Assembly (NCBI RefSeq): GCF_008711155.1
Contig: NZ_VUYQ01000012.1
Coordinates: 1 to 62,110, forward strand
Direction: 5' to 3'
From: Dechloromonas sp. CZR5
Lineage (GTDB): Bacteria; Pseudomonadota; Gammaproteobacteria; Burkholderiales; Rhodocyclaceae
Length of the DNA stretch: 62,110 nucleotides
In this document: positions 42,977 through 52,211 of the stretch, piece after piece
Position numbering within the stretch: the first letter of the stretch is position 1
Layout: each line of letters begins with the position of its first letter
Position numbers and translations under genes: made by a program
The notes under the pieces: generated by a model
Databases searched by the model: none
Told to the model about the DNA's origin: nothing
Seen by the model: only the letters and a program-made list of their open reading frames with translations

Positions 42977-44413
42977 CTATGCTGTGGGTGCAGTTTCCAG
43001 CGACGGTTTGCGGCGCTGACGTAGTGTTTTGGCCCCTGGTGAGGCGGTGTTTTTGCGAGCCTCGGGTGATTGCTTGGAGGGCGGGGTGTCGTCGGTGGTG
43101 GAGTTTGCAGTGCTCACATGGAGCGTCACTAGGCGAGTCAAGTGCTTACCAAGGGCCTTCCAGGCTGCCTGCATTTCGTGCTCGTATGTATGCCGTTGGT
43201 AAACGCGCTTTGTCCGATTCTCTTCGATATGGTTCAGGCAGTGCTCAACGACGTCGGGTAGCACATGTAGCTGGGTCATCATTGTGGCGCCAGTTCTCCT
43301 TAAGTCATGAGGTCCCCATTTGCCACCTGGTAGCACCAAGGCCGACGTAGATTTGCATCGCCGTTTCATCGGCTCGCTGCTACGTTGCCTATCGCCTAGC
43401 TGCTTGGTAATCGACTTGCTTGAGAGTGCTTTCTTGGGATCTCTGCCTGGGTAAACCCAGGCGATATTGGGATTGCTAAGTGCTTTCACCTTACGGAAGT
43501 GCTCCACGGCGAAGTCCGAGAGGTAGATTTCGTGAGGTTTGCCATTCTTGGTTTCAGGTATGCGCCAGCGTTGGTTATCAAGATCAATGTCAGCCCATTT
43601 CGCATTCGACAACTCCCCGATACGGCAGAGTGTTGCAAGAACAATCCAGACCGCAGCCTCTGTTTGTGGCATCAGTCTTGCCTTGGGCAATTGGTGGCGC
43701 AGCGTTTGAATTTCGGCGCGGCTCAGAACGCGCTCACGTTCCGTGTCCGGACCGCCGATCTTGACCTTTCGGATGCTGGCGGTCGGGTCGGCTTCAATGT
43801 AGTCTCGATCGACCGCAAACCGGAACATCTGCCGCACTAAAGAAAATACAACTTTGGCCATCCGGTTTACACCTCTTGCAAGCAGAGGATCAGTGACCAG
43901 TGTGATATGACCTTTCTTGACGTCCGTGACAGGCAGGGAGCCTAGCTTCGGCAGCACATCTTTCTCAAACATGCGCCGGACCTCTTTCCCTCCATCTTTG
44001 CGGCGTACAAGATCGACGTCGTTCCAATGCTCGAATAGTCCTTGGACGGTGAGCCTCGTCTGCTGGGCGACAATTTCGTCAAGGCGCTTCTGTTGTTTTT
44101 CTATTTCTTCTAACTGGTCGACTTTGGTCTTGAGCCGTTCTGCTTTGCGGCGTTCGGTTGGATCGGACCCATCGTCAACCTCGACTTTCAGCCGGTCTCG
44201 TTCGGAGCGGATTGATGCGAGAGAAAGTTTTGGCCAAGCGCCGACAGCGATTTGCTTCACCTTGCCGTCGAAGCGGTAGCGCCAATCGAAGTAGACCGAC
44301 ACCCCGCTGGTGCCGCAGCGTACCGACCCGATCAGGCCACCATCTTCGCGAAGTTTCTTGCCGTGGTCCTTGGTGCCGAGTGCCTCAAGTTCCTTGACGG
44401 TCAGCTTACTCAT
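42977..44413 (-). CDS. P4-type tyrosine integrase at the island edge
   Basis: The product is 478 residues from ATG 44413. An Arm-DNA-binding (DUF4102-like) N-terminus is seen: TVKELEALGTKDHGKKLREDGGL, then VYFDWRYRFDGKVKQIAVG. The catalytic set is complete: Arg in LATLCRIGELSNAKW, Lys in PETKNGKPHE, His-x-x-Arg in GPHDLRRTGATMM, His in EHCLNHIEE, and Tyr in KRVYQRHTY. The last 60 residues are Ser/Thr/Lys-rich and probably disordered. The gene reads away from the tRNA fragment about 200 bases to its right, as expected of tRNA-targeting island integrases. The island's left end and a rebuilt tRNA should lie beyond the window. Confidence 0.92.
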   Translation of the reverse strand: MSKLTVKELEALGTKDHGKKLREDGGLIGSVRCGTSGVSVYFDWRYRFDGKVKQIAVGAWPKLSLASIRSERDRLKVEVDDGSDPTERRKAERLKTKVDQLEEIEKQQKRLDEIVAQQTRLTVQGLFEHWNDVDLVRRKDGGKEVRRMFEKDVLPKLGSLPVTDVKKGHITLVTDPLLARGVNRMAKVVFSLVRQMFRFAVDRDYIEADPTASIRKVKIGGPDTERERVLSRAEIQTLRHQLPKARLMPQTEAAVWIVLATLCRIGELSNAKWADIDLDNQRWRIPETKNGKPHEIYLSDFAVEHFRKVKALSNPNIAWVYPGRDPKKALSSKSITKQLGDRQRSSEPMKRRCKSTSALVLPGGKWGPHDLRRTGATMMTQLHVLPDVVEHCLNHIEENRTKRVYQRHTYEHEMQAAWKALGKHLTRLVTLHVSTANSTTDDTPPSKQSPEARKNTASPGAKTLRQRRKPSLETAPTA

Positions 44414-44610
44414 GCTTGCCTCCTTGCCCGGGGGAGGTCAGTGGGTTAAAATTCCCCCCACATTTCCCCCCACAACTTTGCCGGATGTGGTTGGATTGTA
44501 TGAGACGATGCTGGAATGGTAAAGGCCTTTTTCTACATACAAAACAATGTGTTGTCTTGGTTTTTGGGATGCCGTTGGATGCTCTGGGATGCACTTTTAC
44601 CCTCATGGGG

Positions 44611-44649
44611 TGCAAGGGGTCGCGAGTTCGAATCCCGCCGCCCCGACCA
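44611..44649 (+). other. attR: 3' fragment of a tRNA gene (probably tRNA-Pro)
   Basis: GGGTCGCGAGTTCGAATCCC followed by GCCGCCCCGACCA gives a T-arm (loop TTCGAAT), acceptor strand, discriminator A and encoded CCA. The acceptor strand would pair with CGGGGCG, typical of tRNA-Pro. No D-arm or anticodon arm is present to its left, so this is not a full tRNA but the part left by integration. One A-C mismatch in the T-stem is seen. The natural terminator follows at 44659. Confidence 0.7.
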
Positions 44650-44658
44650 AATTAATCA

Positions 44659-44679
44659 ACCGGCCTTGGCCGGTTTTTT
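44659..44679 (+). terminator. tRNA transcript terminator
   Basis: ACCGGCC-TT-GGCCGGT with a run of T is a clear rho-independent terminator. It originally ended the tRNA transcript that the island has split. Confidence 0.8.
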
Positions 44680-44748
44680 AATTTATGGCATTGAAAAACA
44701 TATCAGGACAAATTAAATTATTACTGTAATTTAATTAAGGAGGTAATC

Positions 44749-45063
44749 ATGGATTTGTCCAGTTTGAGTGTTTCACAATTGCGCGATTTGCAGCAACAGA
44801 TTCCGGCTGAAATAAAACGCCGCGAAGCCCAAGAAAAAGTAAATGTCTTGAATGAATTGCGTGCTTTCGCAAAAGCCCGTGGTTATGCCATTGAGGAATT
44901 GCTGGCCAAGGAAACCAAAGTCAAGGTTGCGGGAAATAAGGTCAAGGTCAAATACCGCCACCCGGAAAATGCGGAACTGGAATGGACCGGCCGTGGCCGC
45001 AAGCCGAAATGGATTGAGGCATGGGTTGCGGGCGGAAATACCCTGGAAAGCCTTTTGGTTTGA
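44749..45063 (+). CDS. H-NS-family nucleoid protein
   Basis: The product is 104 residues from ATG 44749 behind a strong AAGGAGGTAATC. The N-terminal oligomerisation helix (LSVSQLRDLQQQIPAEIKRREAQEKVNVLNELRAFAKARGY) and the DNA-binding end YRHPENAELEWTGRGRKPKWIEAW are those of the H-NS/BpH3 type common in beta-proteobacteria. A possible sigma-70 promoter is TTGAAA (44691-44696) with TAAATT 17 bases on. Chromosomal and just outside attR, it probably silences AT-rich acquired DNA such as its neighbour. Three bases separate it from surE. Confidence 0.9.
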   Translation: MDLSSLSVSQLRDLQQQIPAEIKRREAQEKVNVLNELRAFAKARGYAIEELLAKETKVKVAGNKVKVKYRHPENAELEWTGRGRKPKWIEAWVAGGNTLESLLV

Positions 45064-45066
45064 CTT

Positions 45067-45807
45067 ATGCGCATTCTGCTGAGTAACGACGACGGTTATT
45101 TCGCGCCAGGGCTTATCGCTCTGGCCGAGGCCCTGAGCGATCTGGGCGATGTGGTGGTCGTGGCGCCTGAGCAGAATCGCAGCGGCGCCAGCAATTCGCT
45201 GACGCTTGATCGGCCGTTGAGTTTGAAGAAAGCCCCGGGCGGATTTTATTTCGTCAATGGCACGCCGACGGATTGCGTCCATTTGGCGGTTACCGGCATG
45301 CTGGAAATGATGCCGGATATTATTGTTTCCGGAATCAATCTAGGTGCCAACATGGGCGACGATACGATTTATTCCGGTACGGTTGCCGCAGCAACTGAGG
45401 GATATCTGCTTGGTATTCCATCCATTGCGATTTCCCTGACCAGTTTTGAAGGGAAAAATTTTGCTGCGGCGGGGCGGGTGGCACGTGAATTGGTCGAGCG
45501 CCATCTGCGCCAGCCGTTGCGGGAACCGGTATTATTGAATGTGAATATTCCGGATATTCCTTATTCTGAATTGAATGGCTTTGAAGTTACCCGCCTCGGG
45601 CGGCGTCACAAGGCTGAGCCAGTTGTCAAAACGATTTCTCCGCGTAATGAAACGCTTTATTGGATCGGTGCCGCCGGGGCTGCTGCAGATGCCGGGCCGG
45701 GAACCGATTTCAATGCGGTTGAGCGCGGTTTTGTGTCGATTACGCCTTTGCAGATCGATCTGACGCATTCGGTTCAAGTCCCCTCCATCATTCAGTGGAT
45801 GAAGTGA
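45067..45807 (+). CDS. surE: 5'/3'-nucleotidase SurE
   Basis: The product is 246 residues. [20 protein letters not shown] carries the metal-binding Asp8-Asp9 pair; further family blocks are [58 protein letters not shown] and PSIAISL. SurE removes phosphate from nucleoside monophosphates and exopolyphosphate and is tied to stationary-phase survival. It starts an overlapping surE-pcm-nlpD-rpoS run, a classic order in beta- and gamma-proteobacteria. Confidence 0.97.
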   Translation: MRILLSNDDGYFAPGLIALAEALSDLGDVVVVAPEQNRSGASNSLTLDRPLSLKKAPGGFYFVNGTPTDCVHLAVTGMLEMMPDIIVSGINLGANMGDDTIYSGTVAAATEGYLLGIPSIAISLTSFEGKNFAAAGRVARELVERHLRQPLREPVLLNVNIPDIPYSELNGFEVTRLGRRHKAEPVVKTISPRNETLYWIGAAGAAADAGPGTDFNAVERGFVSITPLQIDLTHSVQVPSIIQWMK

Positions 45808-45815
45808 GTTAACTG

Positions 45816-46466
45816 GTGTTGCACGGCATTGGAATGACTTCGCAGCGCACGCGGGCGCGCATGATTGAACGCCTGCGCGAAAAGGGAATTCGCAACGAGG
45901 CCGTCCTGAAGGCCATGGCTGCGGTGCCGCGACACGTGTTCGTCGAGGAGGCGCTGGCGTCGCGTGCCTATGAAGACACGGCATTGCCGCTTGGCATGGG
46001 GCAGACCATCTCGCAGCCCTATGTGGTTGCCCGTATGATCGAATTGTTGCTCAACGGCCGGAAAACCCTTGGCAAGACGCTGGAGATCGGTGCCGGTTGC
46101 GGGTATCAGGCCGCTGTCCTCGCTCAGTTGACCAACGAGGTCTATGCGGTTGAGCGTTTGGGGCCGTTGCTGGAGAAGGCCAAGGCTCATATGCGGACCT
46201 TGCAGCAGTTCAACGTTCGCCTCAAGCATGCGGATGGGCAGTTTGGGTTGCCCGAGGCAGGGCCGTTCGACAGCATCATTGTCGCCGCTGCAGGTGCACA
46301 GGTGCCGCCGGCGCTGCTGCAGCAATTGGCACCGGATGGGCGTCTGGTCTTGCCAGTAGGGGCCGGTGAGCAGTATCTTAGTTTCATTGAGCACACAACG
46401 CAGGGCTATATCGAAACCCGTCTCGATGCCGTGCGTTTCGTCCCGCTATTGTCAGGAACACAATGA
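45816..46466 (+). CDS. pcm: Protein-L-isoaspartate O-methyltransferase
   Basis: The product is 216 residues from GTG 45816, retained because HGIGMTSQRTRARMIERL at the start is conserved in the family; ATG 45834 is an alternative. The SAM-binding core is LEIGAGCGYQAAVLAQL, with VYAVERLGPLLEKAK and DSIIVAAAGAQVPPALLQQL. It repairs isoaspartyl residues in aged proteins. Its stop overlaps the nlpD start by four bases, so these genes are coupled. Confidence 0.96.
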   Translation: MLHGIGMTSQRTRARMIERLREKGIRNEAVLKAMAAVPRHVFVEEALASRAYEDTALPLGMGQTISQPYVVARMIELLLNGRKTLGKTLEIGAGCGYQAAVLAQLTNEVYAVERLGPLLEKAKAHMRTLQQFNVRLKHADGQFGLPEAGPFDSIIVAAAGAQVPPALLQQLAPDGRLVLPVGAGEQYLSFIEHTTQGYIETRLDAVRFVPLLSGTQ

Positions 46467-47383
46467 TTCGTTTTTTTGCTGCCGTTATTCCGACTGTATT
46501 GCTGACCGGTTGTCTATCCCAGCAGCCGGCACCCACCGTGGATCGTGCGGGTACGGCGGCGACCCGCTCGACCGCTGCCACACAGCCGCTTGGCCCGGGC
46601 TACTACACTGTCAAGCGGGGGGATACCTTGTATCGTATTGCGCTTGATCATGGGCAGGATCATCGCGATATTGCCGCCTGGAACAATATTGCCAACCCTT
46701 CCGCCATCAAGGAGGGGCAGGTGCTCAGGGTCGTTCCGCCGGGGGCTGCGGAGCCGGCTGACGGGGCCGTGAGCAAGCCGATCGCCACGGCTTCCGGTGT
46801 CGAGACGCGGTCGCTGGATCAGCCAGCACCATCGGTGGCTGCCAGTTCGGGCGCCTTGAAACGGGAGCCGCGAGTTGGCAAGGAGCCCTATTCCGATGAA
46901 GCCTATGCTCGCCTGAACAAGCCCGCCGAGACATCCAAACCAGTCGAAGCCAAGCCCGAGCCGAAGCCTGAGGCACCGCCGCCGGTTGCTGCTCCAGCGC
47001 CAGCATCGGGGCCGGACGATGTGGCCTGGATGTGGCCGAGTACGGCCAAGGTGTCGGCGCAGTACAGCGACTCCGGCAACAAGGGCCTGGATTTTGCAGG
47101 CAGGGCAGGCGACCCGGTTCTCGCGGCAGGCGACGGCAAGGTGGTTTATGCCGGAAGCGGTTTGCGGGGCTTCGGGGAACTGGTTATCGTCAAGCACAAC
47201 GCAACCTTCCTGTCGGCCTATGCCCATAATCGCAAGATTCTGGTCAAGGAGGGGCAGCAGGTTACTCGAGGCCAGAAAATCGCGGAAATGGGAAATACCG
47301 ATTCCGATTCGGTCAAGCTCCATTTCGAAATCCGCAAGCAGGGCAAACCGGTCGATCCTTCGGCGTATCTCCCGAAACGATGA
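46463..47383 (+). CDS. nlpD: Lipoprotein NlpD, LysM and LytM domains
   Basis: The product is 306 residues. A lipobox LLTGC follows a 15-residue hydrophobic start. LysM is YYTVKRGDTLYRIALDHGQDHRDIAAWNNI near 47-80; a Pro/Ala linker follows, then a LytM domain from about 190 (GLDFAGRAGDPVLAAGDGKVVYAG, VIVKHNATFLSAYAHNRK, LHFEIRKQGKPVDPSAYLP). The first LytM zinc His is absent, as in other NlpD proteins, which act as amidase activators at the septum rather than as enzymes. In related bacteria the rpoS promoter often lies within this gene. Confidence 0.95.
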   Translation: MIRFFAAVIPTVLLTGCLSQQPAPTVDRAGTAATRSTAATQPLGPGYYTVKRGDTLYRIALDHGQDHRDIAAWNNIANPSAIKEGQVLRVVPPGAAEPADGAVSKPIATASGVETRSLDQPAPSVAASSGALKREPRVGKEPYSDEAYARLNKPAETSKPVEAKPEPKPEAPPPVAAPAPASGPDDVAWMWPSTAKVSAQYSDSGNKGLDFAGRAGDPVLAAGDGKVVYAGSGLRGFGELVIVKHNATFLSAYAHNRKILVKEGQQVTRGQKIAEMGNTDSDSVKLHFEIRKQGKPVDPSAYLPKR

Positions 47384-48312
47384 CGAGTGAGAGCGGCGAC
47401 AACATCGAGGGAGATTTCGAGGGGCAACCCGATGAATCCCTGTTGCCGCCGGAGCCGGAGGTCGCGACCCCGGAAATCGAGCTGCTCGAGGATGTCACAC
47501 AGCTTTATCTGACCGAAATCGGCGCCAAGCCCTTGCTGACCCCGGAAGAGGAATTGGCGACCTCGCGGTTGGTGCGCCAGGGGGATTTTGCTGCCCGCCA
47601 GCGGATGATCGAGCATAACCTGCGGCTGGTCGTGAATATTGCCAAGCATTACCTGAATCGCGGCATCCCCCTGCTCGACCTGGTCGAGGAGGGCAATCTC
47701 GGGCTGATCCACGCACTTGAGAAATTCGACCCGGAACGTGGTTTCCGCTTTTCGACCTATGCCACATGGTGGATACGCCAGAATATCGAGCGCGGCATCA
47801 TGAACCAGTCGCGGACCATTCGGCTGCCGGTCCATATCGTCAAGGAAATCAACGTTGTGCTCCGTGCCATGCGGCATCTGGAGTCCGAGGACAAGCGCGA
47901 GTCGACGGTGGAGCGCGTCGCGGCGTTGATCGACCGGCCGGTCGACGATGTACGCCGTATCCTGTCGCTCAACGAACACATCGCGTCGCTCGATGCGCCG
48001 CTGGAAATCGATCCCAACCATACGATAGGCGAGAACATCGCCGACGATAGCGGTGCCGATCCGGAGTCATTGCTGCAGGTCAGCGAAATCGGCTCCTTGG
48101 TCGATGAGTGGTTGGGGCAGCTTTCGGAGCGTCAGCGCTCGGTGATCGAGCGCCGCTACGGTTTGAACGGGGCCGACGTGGCGACGCTGGATGCCATTGC
48201 CACCGACCTCGGACTGACCCGCGAACGGGTCCGTCAAATCCAGATCGAGGGGCTGGATCGCCTGCGCAAGATCATCAAGCGCGGCAATATCTCCCGCGAT
48301 TCTCTGCTGTAG
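47380..48312 (+). CDS. rpoS: RNA polymerase sigma factor RpoS
   Basis: The product is 310 residues, starting at ATG 47380 in an ATGA overlap with nlpD. Regions 1.2 to 4.2 are in order: TQLYLTEIGAKPLLTPEEE, DFAARQRMIEHNLRLVVNIAKHY, GIPLLDLVEEGNLGLIHALEKFDP, FSTYATWWIRQNIERGIMNQ, region 3 and RERVRQIQIEGLDRLRKII. It is the general stress and stationary-phase sigma factor. Its 3' end overlaps the convergent mltB gene by 38 bases. Confidence 0.97.
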   Translation: MTSESGDNIEGDFEGQPDESLLPPEPEVATPEIELLEDVTQLYLTEIGAKPLLTPEEELATSRLVRQGDFAARQRMIEHNLRLVVNIAKHYLNRGIPLLDLVEEGNLGLIHALEKFDPERGFRFSTYATWWIRQNIERGIMNQSRTIRLPVHIVKEINVVLRAMRHLESEDKRESTVERVAALIDRPVDDVRRILSLNEHIASLDAPLEIDPNHTIGENIADDSGADPESLLQVSEIGSLVDEWLGQLSERQRSVIERRYGLNGADVATLDAIATDLGLTRERVRQIQIEGLDRLRKIIKRGNISRDSLL

Positions 48313-49321
48313 CCGGCAACTGGGCACACAGCCGGTTGCGGATTTCCTCGCCCAGCTGGAAAACCGACATCGCATAGAAAGTCGATCGGTTGTAGCGGGT
48401 GATCACGTAAAAATTCTCGAAACCCAGCCAATATTCGGTTTCCTTGTTGGGCGAGACCAGATCGATCAGGGCGACCGTGCCTTGCGGATCCGTATCGGCA
48501 CGAATGCCGTGGGCTGCCAGGTCGCCAGCCTTCAGGCTGGGGCGGATACCGGCCTGGATCAGCGCCTGATCGGGCGTGCCATTCGTTGCGGCGGGTACGG
48601 CGATGGCCTGTCCGGCTTGCCAGCCATGTTGCTCGAGAAAGCGGCCGACGCTACCGATGGCATCGTCGACGCTGTTGCCGAGATCGACGCGCTGGTCGCC
48701 ATCGAAGTCGACGGCATAGCGGCGCTGGCTGCCCGGCATGAATTGCGGGATCCCGATGGCGCCAGCAAAAGAGCCCTTCACGGCAAGCGGGTCGAGGCCG
48801 TTTTCGCGGGAGAGGAGCAGGAATTGCTCAAGTTCGGTGCGGAAAAACTCGGCGCGTGGCGGGTATTTGAAGGCGAGCGTGGCCAGCGCTTCGAGGACAC
48901 GGAAGCCACCGGTGTTGCGGCCATATTCCGTCTCGACGCCGATGATCGAGACGATGATTTCCGGCGGCACGCCGTAGAGGGCGCTGGCCTTGACGAGCTG
49001 GGCCTCGTTTTCCTGCCAGAAACGCACGCCACCATCGATGCGGCGGTCGTTCAGAAAGCGTGGGCGGTAACGTTCCCACGAGCGTTGCAGCGGCGAGCTG
49101 GGCGGCTTGATCAGTTGCAAAACCTTCGCATTCGGGCGGGTCTGCGCAAACAGGGAAAGCAGCGTGTCGGCATTGAAACCGTGGCGCTGTTCCAGATCGC
49201 GGGCGAAGTCGATGACAGCCGGTTCGTCGGCAAAGCTGGCGGCCGGCGTGCCGGCGTGGCCCTGTAGTGCTGTCGACACGAGGGCCAGGGCTGCCAGGGT
49301 ATTCTTGAGTTTGAGATTCAT
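48275..49321 (-). CDS. mltB: Lytic murein transglycosylase B
   Basis: The product is 348 residues with a signal peptide (KLKNTLAALALVSTALQGHA). The catalytic Glu130 is in IIGVETEYGRNTGGF; other family blocks are FKYPPRAEFFRTELEQFLLL, KGSFAGAIGIPQFMPGSQRRYAVDFDGD and ITRYNRSTFYAMSVFQL. It cleaves peptidoglycan to 1,6-anhydromuropeptides in the periplasm. There is no lipobox, so it may be a soluble form. Its start overlaps the transglutaminase gene (ATGA), making it the last gene of a moxR operon. Confidence 0.95.
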   Translation of the reverse strand: MNLKLKNTLAALALVSTALQGHAGTPAASFADEPAVIDFARDLEQRHGFNADTLLSLFAQTRPNAKVLQLIKPPSSPLQRSWERYRPRFLNDRRIDGGVRFWQENEAQLVKASALYGVPPEIIVSIIGVETEYGRNTGGFRVLEALATLAFKYPPRAEFFRTELEQFLLLSRENGLDPLAVKGSFAGAIGIPQFMPGSQRRYAVDFDGDQRVDLGNSVDDAIGSVGRFLEQHGWQAGQAIAVPAATNGTPDQALIQAGIRPSLKAGDLAAHGIRADTDPQGTVALIDLVSPNKETEYWLGFENFYVITRYNRSTFYAMSVFQLGEEIRNRLCAQLPATAENRGRYCRA

Positions 49322-51258
49322 CGTCGGAGTCGCGCGATGGCCTCGCGCAGCGGGGTCAGGTTGTCGTTGGCGTCGTCGTAGCGGACCCGAAGGTAGGCAT
49401 CAACGACATTCTGGAAAGGTTCACCCAGCGCCGGGTGTTGTTCCCGTACACGCTGCGCCAATGCCATCGGCGTTTCCCAGGGCGCGCAGTGTACCTGTCT
49501 TCGGGCCAGTTGGCGCAGGGCTTTTTGCCAGAGCCGTAGGGCCGGGTCGAGTCGCGGTCGCTGATAGAGTGTCCACGCCGTCATGGCCGCAACGAGCAGG
49601 CTGCAGGCAATGCCCAGCAGCGTTGCCAAGCTGCGCCAGTCGGTTTCGGGGAGGCCGAGGCGGGAGAGAAGTTCGCGCTGGCGTTGCGGATCATAGCCGA
49701 GGATGTGTTGATTCCAGGCGTTATTGACCGCTTCCCAGCGATAACGCAGGTTGCGCAGCCAGTCGGTGCGCAGCTGGACGAGGGCTGGCAGGGGTTCGTC
49801 GAAAGCCAGGGCGTCGACAATGCCGGTTTCAATGCGGGCCGGCGAGACCGATGCAGTCGGATCGACGCGCAGCCAGCCCTGATCATCCAGCCAGACTTCT
49901 GCCCAGGCATGGGCATCGGATTGCCGGATAACCAGATGGCTATCGAGCGGGTTGAATTCACCGCCCTGATAGCCGGTAACGACGCGAGCCGGGATGCCGG
50001 CTGCTCGCATCAGGAAGACAAAGGCGCCGGCGTAGTGTTCGCAGAAACCGCGTCGGGTCGTGAACAGAAATTCATCGATACCGTTTTGGCCGAGGAGGGG
50101 CGGTTGTAAGGTGTAGGTGAATTCGGCGGCAAACAGGTCTTGCGCTTTGCGGATGATCTCCTTCGGCCCACCACTTGTTTGCCGCCAGCCCAGTGCCAGG
50201 GCGCGGGCCTTCGGGTTCGATTCCCGGGGCGTGGACAGGTTGCGCTGCAGGGTTCGCGAATCCTCGGCAACATTGAAACGATAGTCCAGGCTGGCGGCAA
50301 GCTGGAAACGCTGCCGTTCGGTGGCTGGCTGGCGCTGGGTGGCCGCGAGGGTGGCATTCAGCAACAGACCCTCGGGCAGATGGACGGGGGCATCCAGGGC
50401 CAGGATCCAGCGTTGGTTGTGCGGTTCCAGCGTCAGTTCGTAGCGTACCGGAGGCGACAGTTTGTCCAGCGCGGCCGGGGTGCCTTGGCCGATGTGTGGC
50501 CGCCAGGTCGTGCCGTCGAAATTCTCCAGCACCGGGCCGCGCCAATAGAGCTTGTGCCTTGCCGGCAGCGTGTCGACGAAGCGGGCTCGGAATGCGATGT
50601 CGGCACTTTGTGCCAGGCGGGAGATGCTGCCGGGCGACATGGTGTCGGACAGGCCGGTCATGCCTGCATGCGCATCCGAGGGGAGTCCCCAGAGCGGGCC
50701 GGATATCCGGGGGAACAGAAGATAGAGGACCAGCATGAACGGAACGGCCTGCAGGCAGAGCCTCGCTGCGTAACGCAGGCTCATGCTCCTGGTGCTCGAT
50801 GCGCCCCCGTGCAGGCGGATCAGGGTGGCCGTCAGCAACCAGAGCGCCAACAGCAGCCAGATACCGGTCGGGATGCTCTGGGAGTAGAGGTAGTGAGTGA
50901 GCAGCAGGAAGTAACCGAGCACGATGACGACCATGGCATCTCGTCGCGACTTCAGTTCGAGCAGTTTCATCGCCATGAAAAGCACCAGCATGGCGACGCC
51001 GGCATCGCGTCCGAACAAGGTGCGAAACTCGATCAGAATGCCGCCACAGCCGGCGATGACGAGCAGGATCAGCGGCCAGCGGCCGGGCAGGCGCTCGTTC
51101 TTCCACCACAAGCCTACTGCCCAGCCCAGCAACAACAGGCTTGCAGCGCTCAACCAGTAAGCCTGATGCGCAGCGTGCGGTAGCGCCGTGGCTATCGCAC
51201 ATGCAAACAGCCAGGGCGTCGCTTGCCGGTCGAGCGCTTCCTCGGCGCGCGTGCTCAT
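49318..51258 (-). CDS. tgpA: Transglutaminase TgpA-type membrane protein
   Basis: The product is 646 residues from ATG 51258, which overlaps the upstream stop. The first 200 residues have several membrane helices (FACAIATALPHAAHQAYWLSAASLLLLGW and more). A periplasmic transglutaminase core follows with RRGFCEHYAGAFVFLMRAAGIPARVVTGY (Cys), SDAHAWAEVWLDDQGWLRVDPT (His and Asp). One more helix lies near 555-575 and a cytoplasmic tail follows. TgpA is essential in Pseudomonas and usually sits with DUF58 and MoxR, as here. Confidence 0.92.
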   Translation of the reverse strand: MSTRAEEALDRQATPWLFACAIATALPHAAHQAYWLSAASLLLLGWAVGLWWKNERLPGRWPLILLVIAGCGGILIEFRTLFGRDAGVAMLVLFMAMKLLELKSRRDAMVVIVLGYFLLLTHYLYSQSIPTGIWLLLALWLLTATLIRLHGGASSTRSMSLRYAARLCLQAVPFMLVLYLLFPRISGPLWGLPSDAHAGMTGLSDTMSPGSISRLAQSADIAFRARFVDTLPARHKLYWRGPVLENFDGTTWRPHIGQGTPAALDKLSPPVRYELTLEPHNQRWILALDAPVHLPEGLLLNATLAATQRQPATERQRFQLAASLDYRFNVAEDSRTLQRNLSTPRESNPKARALALGWRQTSGGPKEIIRKAQDLFAAEFTYTLQPPLLGQNGIDEFLFTTRRGFCEHYAGAFVFLMRAAGIPARVVTGYQGGEFNPLDSHLVIRQSDAHAWAEVWLDDQGWLRVDPTASVSPARIETGIVDALAFDEPLPALVQLRTDWLRNLRYRWEAVNNAWNQHILGYDPQRQRELLSRLGLPETDWRSLATLLGIACSLLVAAMTAWTLYQRPRLDPALRLWQKALRQLARRQVHCAPWETPMALAQRVREQHPALGEPFQNVVDAYLRVRYDDANDNLTPLREAIARLRR

Positions 51259-52208
51259 GACGGAAACAGGGCCAGTGCCTCGAGGCAACGCTGGCAGTGC
51301 CGGCTGCCACGCTCTGGCGGCAGGGAGAGGTGGGGGAGGCGAAGTCCGTAAGCATTGCCTGCCGCCTCGGCGGCGAGTATCCATCCGGTCAGTATGCCGA
51401 GGCGCACTTCGTCCGACAGTTCAGGTGCCGTGTGTTGCCACTCGAAAACCAGTTTGCTCTGGGTGCCGCCCGCGAATGTCTTGATCAGCAGCGGCGCTTC
51501 GCCGGCATGGCGGGCACTGGCCTTCCATGCGACGTGCCGTGGCGAGTCGGCAGGCTGTCTTTCGCGAAATCCGGAAAAATCCTCCTGCCCGCCGTCGCCA
51601 TGCCGGTCGCCGCCCCAATCGCTGCTGCCTGCCAACGGCAAGGGGGCGTCAATGGGTTTCGGGTAGACCAGACATTGCATCTCGGGTTGAAGATAGGACC
51701 AGGCGGTAAACAACCCGAGCGGATAGCGGGTTGTCAGGCGTACCCGCGGCAAGGCCAGCCAGCCTCGTCGAGGCGCTGGCAGCGGTACGCGAACCCGGGC
51801 CTTGCCAAGGCTGTCGACGGCCGCTCCGACGGGGAATGCTGCATCGGCGGCCAGTTCAAGCGCCAGGCGAGGGGCCGTCCGGTCATTGTCGAGCGAGAGT
51901 GGAAAAAATGCGATCTCGCCGGCAAATACGGGTTCGCAACGTCCCGGCGTGATCGTCAGGCCGAACAGGTTGCGAAAGGTGTGGATCATCCCGACGATGC
52001 CGAGTCCGGCCAGCAGGAAAACCAGGGCGTGACCCAGCGCCAGGTTGTAGTTGATGGCGCCGAGCAGCATGACGACCAGGGCCAGCGCGAAGAGCAGGCC
52101 GCCGCGCGAAGGGACGATGAAAATGCGCCGCTGGCCGAGTCGCAGCGGCCCCGTTCCATCGCTCTTCCAGCGAAAAAGTAGTTGCTTGAGAGATGGCGCG
52201 ATTTTCAC
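51255..52208 (-). CDS. DUF58-family protein of the MoxR operon
   Basis: The product is 317 residues. The N-terminus has two membrane segments (GLLFALALVVMLLGAINYNLALGHALVFLLAGLGIVGMI). The DUF58 signature is GGQEDFSGFRERQPADSPRHVAWKASAR near residues 205-235. DUF58 proteins have a von-Willebrand-like fold and act with MoxR chaperone ATPases. The gene lies three bases after moxR and overlaps tgpA. Confidence 0.93.
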   Translation of the reverse strand: MKIAPSLKQLLFRWKSDGTGPLRLGQRRIFIVPSRGGLLFALALVVMLLGAINYNLALGHALVFLLAGLGIVGMIHTFRNLFGLTITPGRCEPVFAGEIAFFPLSLDNDRTAPRLALELAADAAFPVGAAVDSLGKARVRVPLPAPRRGWLALPRVRLTTRYPLGLFTAWSYLQPEMQCLVYPKPIDAPLPLAGSSDWGGDRHGDGGQEDFSGFRERQPADSPRHVAWKASARHAGEAPLLIKTFAGGTQSKLVFEWQHTAPELSDEVRLGILTGWILAAEAAGNAYGLRLPHLSLPPERGSRHCQRCLEALALFPS

Positions 52209-52211
52209 GGA

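Noticed and set aside
44500..44660. A complete tRNA gene at 44580-44649
   Set aside because: Only the T-arm, acceptor strand and CCA are present; no D-arm or anticodon arm pairs to the left, so I call it an attachment-site fragment.
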